DNA from: Flaveria trinervia
Lineage: Eukaryota; Streptophyta; Magnoliopsida; Asterales; Asteraceae
Reading direction: 5' to 3'
Assembly (NCBI GenBank): GCA_025506515.1
Contig: CM046447.1
Span: forward strand, 90,119,498-90,183,497
Length of the DNA stretch: 64,000 nt
Made by a program: the position numbers and the translations under genes. The notes beneath the pieces are model-generated. The model made no database searches. It was not told the DNA's origin and worked only from the letters and a program-made list of their open reading frames with translations. Positions 24,287 through 35,110 of the stretch are shown here, piece after piece; positions within the stretch are counted from its first letter, which is position 1, and the number at the start of each line of letters is the position of its first letter.

Positions 24287-25519
24287 ATGGGCCTCATAGC
24301 ACATGACCAAAAGCACTTTGTTCTGGTACATGGTGCATGCCATGGAGCCTGGTGTTGGTTCAAGCTCAAGCCACTTCTCGAGTCCGCGGGCCACCGCGTA
24401 TCCGCCTTCGACCTCTCCGCCTCCGGCACCAACACCGAAGTAATCCAACACTTGACCACACTTTCCGACTACACTAAGCCGTTGCTCGAGTTCATGACCG
24501 CCATTCCGCCCGAGGAGAAGGTGGTGCTGGTGGGTCATAGCCTGGGTGGCATGAACATAGCTCTTGCAATGGAAAAGTTCCCGGAAAAAGTCTCCGTCGC
24601 GGTCTTTCTCGCCGCCTTCATGCCTGATTATGTGCATAAGCAATCTTATGTCTTAGAACAGGTTCTAATGTTTATTTTTTTTAATGTTTGTTCAAAGTTA
24701 ATGTACAGTTTTTTTTAATTAATATTATTGTATGTTGGACTATTGATTTTGAAGTATAAAGAAAGATCTCCTGCAGAAGATTGGATGGACACACAGTTTT
24801 TGCCTTACAAATGTGAAACTGAGTCGGAAGTGTCGATGTTCTTCGGCCCAGAATTTATGTCGTCGAAACTCTATCAACTTTGCTCCAACGAGGTGATCAT
24901 TGCCACCGTATGGAAGCAAACGGTCGAAAATTAGCGACCAAAACAAAATCGGTTGTATTTGTGACCAAAAAAAGTGTCGCCACAATAGCGTATGGAAGAG
25001 CATATAGTCGAAAATTAGCAACTAAAACAAAACATTGCTGGTATAAAAAAAGATAAAAGAAACAAAAAATAATTAGAAACCTTTTTTTTGTAAAGAATTA
25101 AAGTTAAATGAAAAAATTAATCGGTGAGAAAATCAGTCTGAATACTTAAAAATAAAAAAGAATAATGTGGCTGGAAATATTTTGATCGCTTTATAGTAGA
25201 GCCTAGTGTATTAACAAAAATAATGTGTATAATGTAGGATCTTGAATTAGGGAAGATGTTGATCAGACCCAGCTCAATGTTTATGGAAGATCTACATGAC
25301 ACAAAGCAGTTTACAGAAGAAGGGTATGGTCATGTGAGACGAGTATATGTGATTTGTGACGAAGATAAAGCCATCAAGAAAGGATTTCAACAATGGATGA
25401 TCGATAATAATCCGGTGGATGATGTAAAAGAACTTCAAGATGTTGATCACATGGCGATGCTATGCGACTCGAAGCAACTCAATGTTTGTCTTCTTGACAT
25501 AGCCCACACATATGCTTAA
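24287..25519 (+). CDS. Methylesterase (MES/SABP2-like alpha/beta hydrolase), three exons
   Basis: Exons 24287-24661, 24755-24892 and 25238-25519 join in phase 0 with GT-AG borders to 264 residues (SABP2 has 260). The intron positions, after VLEQ and before DLEL, are those I know from this family. The catalytic triad is visible: Ser85 in GHSLGG, Asp214 in CDEDKAI and His242 in VDHMAML. The oxyanion motif HGACHGAW is at 15-22. Two features favour esterase over hydroxynitrile lyase: Gly after the first His (lyases have Thr) and HMAM rather than HKLQ after the catalytic His. Family members hydrolyse methyl salicylate, methyl jasmonate or methyl-IAA in the cytosol; which substrate applies cannot be read. 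Intron 2 holds a partial tandem duplication. Confidence 0.92.
24905..25031 (+). repeat. Partial tandem duplication in methylesterase intron 2
   Basis: CGTATGGAAG followed by TCGAAAATTAGC and AACAAAA occurs twice about 82 bp apart (24908-24948 and 24989-25031). Confidence 0.6.
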
Positions 25520-26012
25520 TTAATCGTCTGTTTCGATAATCTTTCAAGAATGAAAACAAAATTGTTGAAATTTAGTTTCAAATAATTTGTCTTGGCATAT
25601 AAGTTGTAAGTTACAATTATTGGTATGACTATTATATGGTCTCTTTTCCTATTTTGTCACTTATAGGTCATAAACAACCATTTTGAAAACAAGTTGTGAG
25701 AATGTGGCTAGGAGCTTTGTAATCTTATCCATTTAATGAATTGTAGCCGTTCTTCATAAAGCACAAAATTTGTATAAAAGTTGATTTAATGTCATGAGAT
25801 TTATTTTTCAGATTGTATATACCCCTATTAGCATGTCAAAGAATGAATATGACTAAATTCATGTTGGTTCGGGCTCAAGATAACACACAACACATGGTGA
25901 ATAGAACTTTACGGATTCTAGAATTGGTCCCTTTCATTCACAGGAAAAAGTTACAATATAAGGAAATTACATGTAAAATAAAAGGACTACCACTTATCTA
26001 GTGGTTCATGAT
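25520..26012. other. Intergenic, 3' side of the methylesterase gene
   Basis: AT-rich sequence presumably including the 3' untranslated region. No gene seen. Confidence 0.4.
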
Positions 26013-26015
26013 TTA

Positions 26016-26351
26016 AGAGTTGTTTGACAGTTTTTAAATGATTAAGTGTTGAACCAATAATATATCTGAATCAATAAATGTTGAACCATTAAAAGTCTAA
26101 ACCATTAATGGCTAGTATATCTTTTAACTATTCAAAAGCAAATGTCTGACCTATTCACATAAGAGGTCTTAACCATTTAGCATTAGACCTCGTAATCATT
26201 CAACATTAGTATAATGCTTAACCATTCAGAGGTAAATGTCTGAACCATTCAGACGTTTGCTTGCGAAACAAACAGTCTGAACCATTAAGTGTTGAACCAT
26301 TCAAATATTTGAACCATTAAGAGGCTGATTCAAATGCTGTCAAATAACCCC
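26016..26351. mobile_element. Harbinger-like MITE, copy 2
   Basis: The ends are AGAGTTGTTTGACAG and, reversed, GGGGTTATTTGACAG (12 of 15 matching). TTA occurs on both sides (26013-26015 and 26352-26354), the usual PIF/Harbinger target duplication. The interior is a string of GAACCATTAAG / GAACCATTCAGA variants, also seen in 5931-6135. Non-coding. Confidence 0.72.
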
Positions 26352-26354
26352 TTA

Positions 26355-27040
26355 GACACGCAAACTTGTTTACAAGTTACAACCCATGACTTATTAAAAA
26401 AACATTTGATTAAATTTACCTTCCTGTTGACCCGTTTTACCTCGCTACTGACAGTTGATACCGATCCACAACTTTGACCCGTAGCCAATGACCTGACTAA
26501 TAAACATGTCACGATCATCCCCACAATTCACTCATGGCAGTATCAATGCATTGTTGAGTTTAGTTGGATCTCTTTGATGTTGAAGCATAAATCCGTTGAG
26601 ATGGTCTTGACGATCGCATTGAGCCATTCCTCACCATCCAGAACTTGAAGTCATGATACAAACTTCACGAAGAACCCATTATAAGGCGTCCGGAGGCTGA
26701 AGCCAAGAGCCACCTACCAACGGTCAAGTCCACATAAGTAGAAGCGATACATCTAATGGACAAGAATGTATGTTTGTTGTGTAATGTGTATGTTTGTTGT
26801 GCAGCAGATCTGTGTGTACAGCAGTATGGTCAGCTCAATGGGATGATTTTTCTGTCTCAGCTTTCTATCTGCTACTGTTTATGTGTTAAGACAGGATTCG
26901 CACAAACTGTTCACAAGTTGTTCCCCAAAATACAATAACAAATCTAAGGAGGTAACAAAGATATAAACAGAACTCTAATCACCAATATTCGAATCGCAAT
27001 CAACAAGAGTAATGCTGCAGAATCTATCTTTAAGAACAAC
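26355..27040. other. Intergenic, no gene supported
   Basis: Short frames only. A near-duplicate of TGTATGTTTGTTGTG occurs at about 26766 and 26788. Confidence 0.4.
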
Positions 27041-29729
27041 CTATTGCCTTGAGCAAAGTTCCTGAAATCTTGTTAAACTGCAAATGGAACAACTAATCAC
27101 AAGTGCAACAAAAACTCCAAACTTATAATTTCTTGAAGAAAATACTTCTCTATGGGAATTACTAATTTGACCATGCACAGAATACGATCTGAAAAGAAAA
27201 ACATACCGTCGCAATAGCACTTGTGGATTATACGGAAACAAATCTTTCTGGTGTAAATTTTCTACAGATTTTTTTAGCAGAAGCAAGCAGTCACATGCTT
27301 TATGAACAATTGCTGGTTCACGAGTCTTCTTGTTCTCATATTTTCTCCGTTTGTGACATGATTGTCTTTCATCTTCTGCCCAAAATGGAAACTCCAGAAA
27401 AGAGTCCCATTTATCACATATAATCCGCAAACACCTGAAAATATTCTTGTGTTGATCAGAAACATATCATGAGGAAAAGATGAATGAAGTAAAAGGATAT
27501 TATCGTGCCTTAAAAGATATTCAGCACAGCTGGTTCCAGTGTCTTTTGAAATAAGGTAATCCAGAAGCACCTGATGATCATAGTGTAACTGCCAATGGAT
27601 ACGAGTGCAAGATTATAACTTTGGTATATAGAAATTCACACGATGATATTAAAGAGTTAAAGAATCACCTCCAAAAGAAACAGATGAAATAAGCACACAG
27701 GATCGAAGATATCAGATAATAGGAAAAGTATATCTTTCTCAACCACCTGGGATATCTGATCTTCAGTAATCCTGTAGGGTGAGTAACATATATTCATGAA
27801 TACATGCTACAAATTATAACTATGATATTAAAGAAAAAACAACAAATCAGGTTTGCTCACTGTTGTGGGTATTCAATAGGAGTGTATGTCAACTGTAAGA
27901 GAATTGTAAATAGCATATCATCCTCATGCATATAAAGCTGGATGAAAGATTTTGTGAAGCTTCTGCAGCTATCATCATATAACTCATGGTTATCAAGAAT
28001 ATTTGCAGGAAGTTGCTTTTTGACCCATTCATAAAGTGCTGCAAATCCTTTCTTCGAGCAAGAATTCATATTACCACATGAACATTGCATCTTACGTTTT
28101 ACGTTTAACACAATCAGACTAAACGCACACTTTAAATAAAGAAAAATAACCCGTCTTTGTAAATGTTGATGAGATGCTTCATTAAATGGAGAATCTCTGA
28201 GGCAATCATCTTGATCATCCTCTGGTTCCGATATAGATTCAGATAATAGATCTTGGAAGTATTCTTCAATAAGATGCAACCATGAAACAACTGTAACACA
28301 GTCTAGATAGATCAGAGAACTGAGCCTGATCATCAGTACCTGCATATAACTAAACAGTCATATGTTATTATCTGATAATGAGCGTATATAAAATCTTGAT
28401 TCATCTAAACAAAAACCATACCAAAATCTTGTGTCGAATATATCGGGAGATGCTAGAATTATGATTTTCTCTTTGTTTTCCAAAATACCATGTTATAATT
28501 TTTGGAACCACGTTAATGATTTCACGAACAGCTGGATTTTCGTCTTCACAATCAGCCAATGTACAGAACAACTGAAAAAGATATCCACAAAACTCAAACC
28601 ATGATATGGGCGGTGCATCAATGTCAGCACTTAAATTCCTGGTACACGAGTCCCATGGTATAACTTGAAGGCTAGAACCAAGAACTTGAAAGTAGATTTC
28701 CAAGATTTTCGCATCGTCTTCGTGTTTCAGCTGTTTCAAAATAGCGCGTAAAACTAAAACAACAGCACCTACTGAATGCCATCTAGCATTATTCAATATG
28801 GGCTGCAAATCCAATGTGTGATCTGTTGAATCACACCCTAGGTTTTTAGCTCTAATCGGTGGATCTGAAGAAGGTGAAATCACTTTACAGATTATTAGCT
28901 CAAAGTGAAAACACAGTGATTGCATGAATTCCTCCCATAGCTGCCCTGTAAGACATGTTGGCGTTAGAAAGAACAAAATTATTAGGGTGGAAGATCATAC
29001 TTCGGGTCAGATATCATAACATACAGACGCCACCACAAACTCAGATACGGATACAAGCACATTTGCAGCTAAATGTTGAGCATACAGACTCTCTACAGCT
29101 AGCAAAAACACCTGTAACATATCAAAACTGAAAGAGGTTAATGAATTGAACTCATAATCTTTATAACAGAATCGTGTGAAATCGTACCAAATCATTTGTG
29201 ATCTTGTGTAAACAATGGGAAGCTGAAGAATGACACTTTGAAACATCAATCAACAGGTAGCCCTGTTTATTATAAGTAAGCTTCATCATGCAACTATGGT
29301 GATAAAGATAATTAATTCCAATGTATAACCAACTATAAGGAAAGAATCACCAACATGGTCACCATTGTCGGAATCAGAACCCGAATCAGAGTCGAATTCA
29401 GCAGTCCAAACCTTTATCTTTTCCAAAACCTAGAAGATGAAAACTAGGGTTTTGCATAAAAACAGAAAAAATCCTCATTCAAACACGATTTCAAGTAATG
29501 GTAACTGTAAGTTAGTGATTAAAGACCTCAGATAGTGTAATCAAGAGTGATTTCTCTTCTCCTTTCGTCATCAACACCGTTGATTTCACCTGAGAAATCT
29601 TATATGAAAACGATGAAAGAAAAGAAGGTAGAAAAAACAACAATAAACGAAGTAAAGAGAACATTTTACCGTAAACGGATGAAGGGAATCGCAGATCAGA
29701 CCACAAAGGCGTGAGTATTGCCAGCTCAT
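27041..29729 (-). CDS. Lines (LINS1-like) homologue, eleven exons
   Basis: Model on the minus strand: 29670-29729, 29527-29589, 29355-29429 (end uncertain), 29188-29262, 29025-29111, 28422-28940, 27861-28339, 27669-27771, 27509-27588, 27207-27434 and 27041-27077. The sum is divisible by three and gives 601 residues. The start MSWQYSRLC is the first ATG in frame. The protein is mostly helical. It has an acidic Ser-Asp run (around SDSGSDSDNGD) and the conserved C-terminus HYDHQVLLDYLISKDTG, then LLLLKKSVENLHQKDLFPYN, which I recognise as the Lines C-terminal domain. Animal Lines modulates Wg/Wnt-related signalling; the plant role is not known to me. Irregular points: one intron appears to be GC-AG (27507-27508), one donor (about 29354) is a weak GTTGGT, and one acceptor has two AGs five bases apart of which only the second (exon start 28940) keeps frame. 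Confidence 0.8.
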
Positions 29730-29844
29730 CTCACCGTCGCCGGAGACGACTCTGTTATCGCCGGAATCCAAGTGAAAACAGAGGTTCGCTTTATCTTTTA
29801 TACAAATAGAACTCAAAAGTAAAAAACAAGCTTCTGTCTTTTAT
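29730..29844. promoter_or_regulatory. Compact bidirectional promoter between the Lines and PPR genes
   Basis: Only 115 bp separate the two divergent start codons, so both 5' leaders and core promoters must overlap each other or the neighbouring coding exon. No clear TATA box at a useful distance is seen for either gene, as is common for housekeeping plant promoters. Confidence 0.7.
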
Positions 29845-31955
29845 ATGTCATCATCTCAAGAAGCCATTGCATTAGCGACCCTCATCATCCAAAAATGCAG
29901 CTCCATCAAAACCCTAATAAAAGCGCGCCAAATCCATGCCCGAGTGATCACTTCAACACCCCCAATCCGACCATCACCCTACCTATACAACAACATCATA
30001 TCCATGTATTCAAGATGTGGTTCGGTTGTAGACGCACACAAAATGTTCGATGAAATGCCTCAAAGAACCATTGTTTCTTACAATGCCCTCATTGCTGCTT
30101 ATTCGAATACGCATAGTCCCAGTACCGCGTATAAGGCGTTCAAGCTACTGGCGCGGTTAAATCTTGAAGGGTTTACGCCGAATGGACCTACTTTTACTAG
30201 CTTGCTGCAAGCATCTTCTTGTCATGGAGATGTAACGTTAGGATCCAGTTTGCATGGGCAGATTGTTAAATTTGAATTTACGAGTGATACTTTGGTTCAA
30301 ACTTCTTTGCTTGGGATGTATTCGGATTGTGGTGATTTGCAGAGTTCGACGAAGGTTTTCAGTTGTATGATTCAAAAAGATGCTATGGCTTGGAATTCGA
30401 TCATAGTTGGGCACATGAAAAATGAACAGATCATGCAAGGACTTCATTTCTATGGAGGCATGATAAAGGCTGGAGCTTTGCCTACTCAATTCACATATTC
30501 AATGGTGTTGACCGCGTGTAGCAAGTTGCATCAGCATGAGATCGGACAAGTGACTCATGCACGACTAATAACATCAGGGACACCAACTGATCTCCCGCTG
30601 CAGAATGCATTGTTAAACATGTATTCAAGTTGTGGGGATACCGAAATGGAGATGAAAATTTTGAGAGACATAAAGAGTCCAGATTCGGTCTCATGGAACT
30701 CGGTGTTGTCTGGTTTAGCTGGAACTAAAGATGGCGAAAAGTGTATTCATATGTTTATCCATCTGCATAGAGTTTCTTTTGTTAAACCTGATGAGTATAC
30801 ATTTGCTACAGTTATATCTGCGACAAGATCATTACCAGCTTGTAGTTATGGAAAACCGCTTCATGGTCAAGTTATCAGATCAGGATTTGATGTAAACGTG
30901 TATGTTGGAAGCACGCTGGTGTCTATGTATTTTGAGAATGGGGATGGTGAAGCGGCTCAAAAGCTTCTAACTTTAGCTCCTAGTAAAGATGTTGTTTTCT
31001 GGACAGAGATGATCACAGGGTATGCTCGAATGGGTGATGGTGAAAACGCTATCAGATGCTTCCATGAGATGTCACAAGAACACAAGATTGATAGCTTTGC
31101 AATTAGTATTGCAGTGAGTGCATGCGCAGATCTTGCTGCTAGTAATCAAGGGGATATGATTCATTGTCAAGCTGTTAAACGCGGGTATGATGTAGAGATG
31201 AATGTTTGTGGAAGCCTAATCGATATGTATGCTAAATCGGGTGACCTGAAGTCAGCAGAGTTAATTCTTTCCAACATAAAAACACTGATTTGAAATGTTG
31301 GAACTCGATACTCTTAGCGTATGGTCACCACGGAAAAGCAGATAAAGCATTTAGAATCTTCGATGAAATTGTGAAACTTGGATTAATCCCAGATGAAGTA
31401 ACATATCTTTCTATGCTTGCAACATGTAATCACTGTGGTTTAGTCGATAAAGGGAAGTCTATATGGAGCTCCATGAAGCAAAACGGGTTGACCCCTAAAT
31501 CTAAACACTATTCGTGTTTAATTAACTTGTTAAGTCGAGCAGGATTATTGGAAGAAGCAGAGGCGATGATCATGGATTTAGATTCGACTTCAGGGAGGTT
31601 TAGTCTTGAACTGTGGAGAACGTTGCTGAGCTCGTGTGTTGACAGGAGGAATCTTGAAGTAGGAGACCGTGTGGCTGAAAGAATTGTGAATGCAGATGAA
31701 GAAGATAGTGCAGCATACGTATTGTTAACGAGATTATACGCGTTGATGGATCGTTGGGATGATGTGGCTAAAATGAGGAGGAAAATAAGGGGGCTTTTAG
31801 GGGAGAAAGATGCAGGTTTAAGTTGGATTGAGTTATTTAGTGGTGCACATGTTTTTTCTTCTGGAGATCAAACTCACCCAGAGGTTGATGAACTGCAAGC
31901 TGAATTGCTGTCATTGCAAAACAATTTGATGAAACCAGAAGAAGATAGTTTTTGA
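29845..31955 (+). CDS. PPR protein, PLS class E/E+ subgroup (At3g50420-like), with a frameshift
   Basis: Two overlapping frames (29845-31293, 482 codons; then on to 31955) together encode about 703 residues of continuous 35-residue PPR repeats, for example YNNIISMYSRCGSVVDAHKM. They are followed by a typical E/E+ tail (SWIELFSGAHVFSSGDQTHP) without a DYW domain. Family members bind organelle RNA and E-type ones help C-to-U editing; the target is unknown. No intron, as usual. The frame breaks inside an A run at 31278-31282: one extra A would read NIKNTDLKCWN straight through. Both halves are fully conserved in style, so the break is either a sequence error or very recent. Similarity to At3g50420 is from memory. 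It diverges from the Lines gene. Confidence 0.9.
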
Positions 31956-31969
31956 TTGGTCATTCGTTT

Positions 31970-32421
31970 AGAAGTCTACTGAAATATAATTATTTTTCGT
32001 CTAAAATGTATGTTTTAGAGAGTTTTCGTCTAATATATTTCCAAGGTAATATAGTAGCAATTAGATAACTATTTGATATGATTTATTTTGCTTGTTGCAC
32101 ATGATCATTCATCGTATTAAGATCATTAGGATTGAACAAAAATTGTGCACATAATTAAGCCCATTTTACCCTTGTTCTTTACAGTTTGACTTTTTTCTTA
32201 TACTACTTTGACTTCTGATTTTGACTCCTAAATTACAAAGAATTTCTTCATCGTGCCTAGGTTTAACAGCTTTTCTAAACAGAAAGAAGATTATTTAACA
32301 TGAGGCTTCCGTTGGCCTTGTCATAAGAGTGCTGCACACATGATATCTTACATTACAAGATATTATACATGTAAATAAAACTAGGGATTTCTTCCATCGC
32401 GTTTTGTTGCGGGATAGTATG
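31970..32421. other. 3' flank of the PPR gene
   Basis: AT-rich, presumably including its 3' untranslated region. No gene seen. Confidence 0.4.
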
Positions 32422-32429
32422 GTATTAAC

Positions 32430-33023
32430 CAGTGTTGTAAAACTCGGCCAACTCGGCCGAGTGCTCGGGGAGTACTCGAAACTCGGCCATTTACTGAAGC
32501 GACTTTCTTCAACTTGGTCCTATAACTTGGAATCGGTCAACCTCGGTCAAAATCAGGAAGTACTCGGAGCTAGGCGGCCCAACTCGGACTTACTCGGAGC
32601 TAGGCGGCCCAACTCGGCCCTTCTCGGAGCTAGGCGGCCCAACTCGGAAAACTAGGATTTTCATTGTTTTTCGTCAATTTCCGCTTATTTTCATCGATTT
32701 TTGTTGAAGTTTTTGTTGTTTTTCTTGTATATACGTTAGAAGATGAGTATTTAATGATACTATGTTCATAATATCATAGAATAAATATTATTTTTTGAAT
32801 TATTTTCATATTTGGAACATGTATTCTTCAAATTTATGTTGATATTCACATATATTGTTATAAATATTAACAAACTTACGATATTCGATATATGTATAAT
32901 TTCTTACAATTAAATTTCTTTGTAATTTATCATATCCGAGTACTCCCTGAGTACTCCCGCTTAGAACGAGTACTCGTAACTCTCTAGTCGACCGACCTGG
33001 CGGGAGCGACTTTTACACCATTG
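32430..33023. mobile_element. Non-autonomous hAT element with CTCGG arrays
   Basis: The ends CAGTGTTGTAAAA and, reversed, CAATGGTGTAAAA form terminal inverted repeats. A perfect 8-bp target duplication GTATTAAC lies at 32422-32429 and 33024-33031. The left third is packed with ACTCGGCC / CTCGGAG words, including a 30-bp unit repeated three times (32562-32651); the right end has GAGTACTC words. The middle is AT-rich. Non-coding. Confidence 0.9.
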
Positions 33024-33031
33024 GTATTAAC

Positions 33032-34465
33032 GACTTTACATCAGTTGTTTCCAAACATTTAATAACAAAAACATATTATCAAAACCGGTTTAGGTTGTCG
33101 CTTGAAATTTGAACTTTTGAACGAATTCCTTCCCCCTTCGTGGGCCAATCTGTTTAGAAAGAATTTAAGTTATTAATTAGTAACTAATAATTTTATAATT
33201 TAAATCATAGGAAGAAAAAAATGATTTAAAAATAGATTAACTTATTATCTAAAGTCGGTGTTCCAACGCAAGCTTTTGGGAATTACTAAACCTTGATAGA
33301 TCTTTTTCGACCTGCAAAATCAATAAAAATAATAGAATATTAGTATTTATTGAAGATTAATAATGCTACCTAACTCAGTTTTGTTGATGAGATTTAAATT
33401 TGAAAATTAGACAGTAAAAATTCCTTGAAACTCTTTTCTTCCCAAGGTCCAAACACAAAAATAATTGGTTTCAAATATATTGTTAGAGTCATAAAGCTAA
33501 TTTGATTTCATGAAAAGAATGAGAAACTTAAAAAATAGTAACTATAAGTACTAGACAAATTAAGAACTACAACCTAATGACCAAATCCACCTGCAATTAA
33601 AACATCGCATAGTAATTACTTTGTTCAATAATTACTCAAATCAGATCCAAAAAATTATGGTAGTTACTAAAGTCTAAAAAACACATCAGTTCAAAGAGAA
33701 CAAAAAGAACCTCAAGCTTTGCGAGAGATCTAATGAGAAAAGTATTTCTCATAAATCAAGTTGAATAAACCCTAAAATCACATAGCTAAAATCAACGAAG
33801 ATTGTAGTGAATCAAGCAAATTCAAGTGGCCTTGGGTTAACAGAAGGTAATAACCAACCTTAGTCGACGACGTCTCACCCATTTGACGTTAGTGGCTGAT
33901 GAGTTTCTTTTTTTTTTCTTTTCTTTTTGAACGACAAATGTACAATCCTGTTTTAAAAGATAAGTATTATTTTAATCGGTGTAAACCCATAATTTCTTCT
34001 TTATTTACATGGTATAGTACCCTCCGCCTTCATATTCCCCTTCCTTGAAGGGACATGTGGTTAAAGCATGCAACAATGTATTGTACCAGTAGCTTGACAT
34101 GTTGTATAGTCATGACACAGCTGACTATTTGTTTTTAGCAAGTTACCATTGGTTACTGAATACTGCAATGGTATTTGTACAAAAACTTTTATGTGTTGTA
34201 TTTTACTGTTCATTTGCTTCAATTTTAAATGAATAGTATAATATAAATCTGCAGAAGTTATTATGTGATGATAATTGAAACTCTTTTAGTTTGAATTATC
34301 AATCACAGGATAAAGCAAAAGGTTTATAACAATGAAATTTGAAAAAAACATCATTTTTTCATTTCGTTTAGACCTATGAAAAGGTTAAGCCGTCAGTGCG
34401 GCCTTAGTCTTATGTCCAGTAATATCTTCTACCATATCATCATTTTTACATAGACACGTGAGTAG
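33032..34465. other. Gene-free stretch
   Basis: Short frames only. No repeat ends recognised. Confidence 0.4.
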
Positions 34466-34469
34466 GGAC

Positions 34470-35110
34470 GAGCTTCGTGCGGTTAAAACTATTTTTAAAA
34501 TCGAAACCGACGGTGTGGTTAATCGAAACCGAAACAGCTACTGCAGTTAATCACACTTCGGGTAATCATCAGTTATGAAACGATTACGGTTAATATAGTC
34601 TAATTAACCAATATATATAGTGTGTGCTTTTAAATCGAAATTTTAACTAATAAGTTGTTGGGTCAAGTTTGGCCTAACTTAAATAGGACTCTGCACAATA
34701 CAGTTGATTTTAAGCTCCTACCAAAACCAAAATTGAAGTAGGGTTGTGTATGGTGCAATCAATTAAAAATATATTAAATAGCAAACAATTAGTATTGTTT
34801 TGATTTTTTTACACTTATACACATGTTTGTTTTATATGTAACTATTTTTGTGTTTATAATTATCATACTTTTCTTAATCTATATGTTCATGTTAGAAGAG
34901 TTGTATTTTTATTATATAAAGAAAAACTTAATATGATCCATTATGGTTCCACTAATGCGGTTAAGTAGTACATCAAAATCGAAACTGAACCACGATGTGG
35001 GGTAAATCAATAATGCTTTGACGAACTGGCGGTTAGTTGTGTTAAATTAATTCAGTTTGGTCAAGTTAATTTGAATATGATTCAGTTAAATCAGTTATTT
35101 ACTCACTTTT
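34470..35110. repeat. Probable word-repeat DNA transposon, ends undefined
   Basis: It begins TAGGGACGAGC, an Ac-like end. Both flanks are rich in CGGTTAA, AATCGAAACCGA and CAGTTAA words around an AT-rich middle, the same layout as the hAT elements here with target duplications. I could not find a matching right end or target duplication. Confidence 0.4.

Noticed and set aside
32404..32655. Open frame with three LGARRPNS repeats
   Set aside because: It is the translation of the 30-bp tandem repeat inside the hAT element and ends with it; no independent coding signal.
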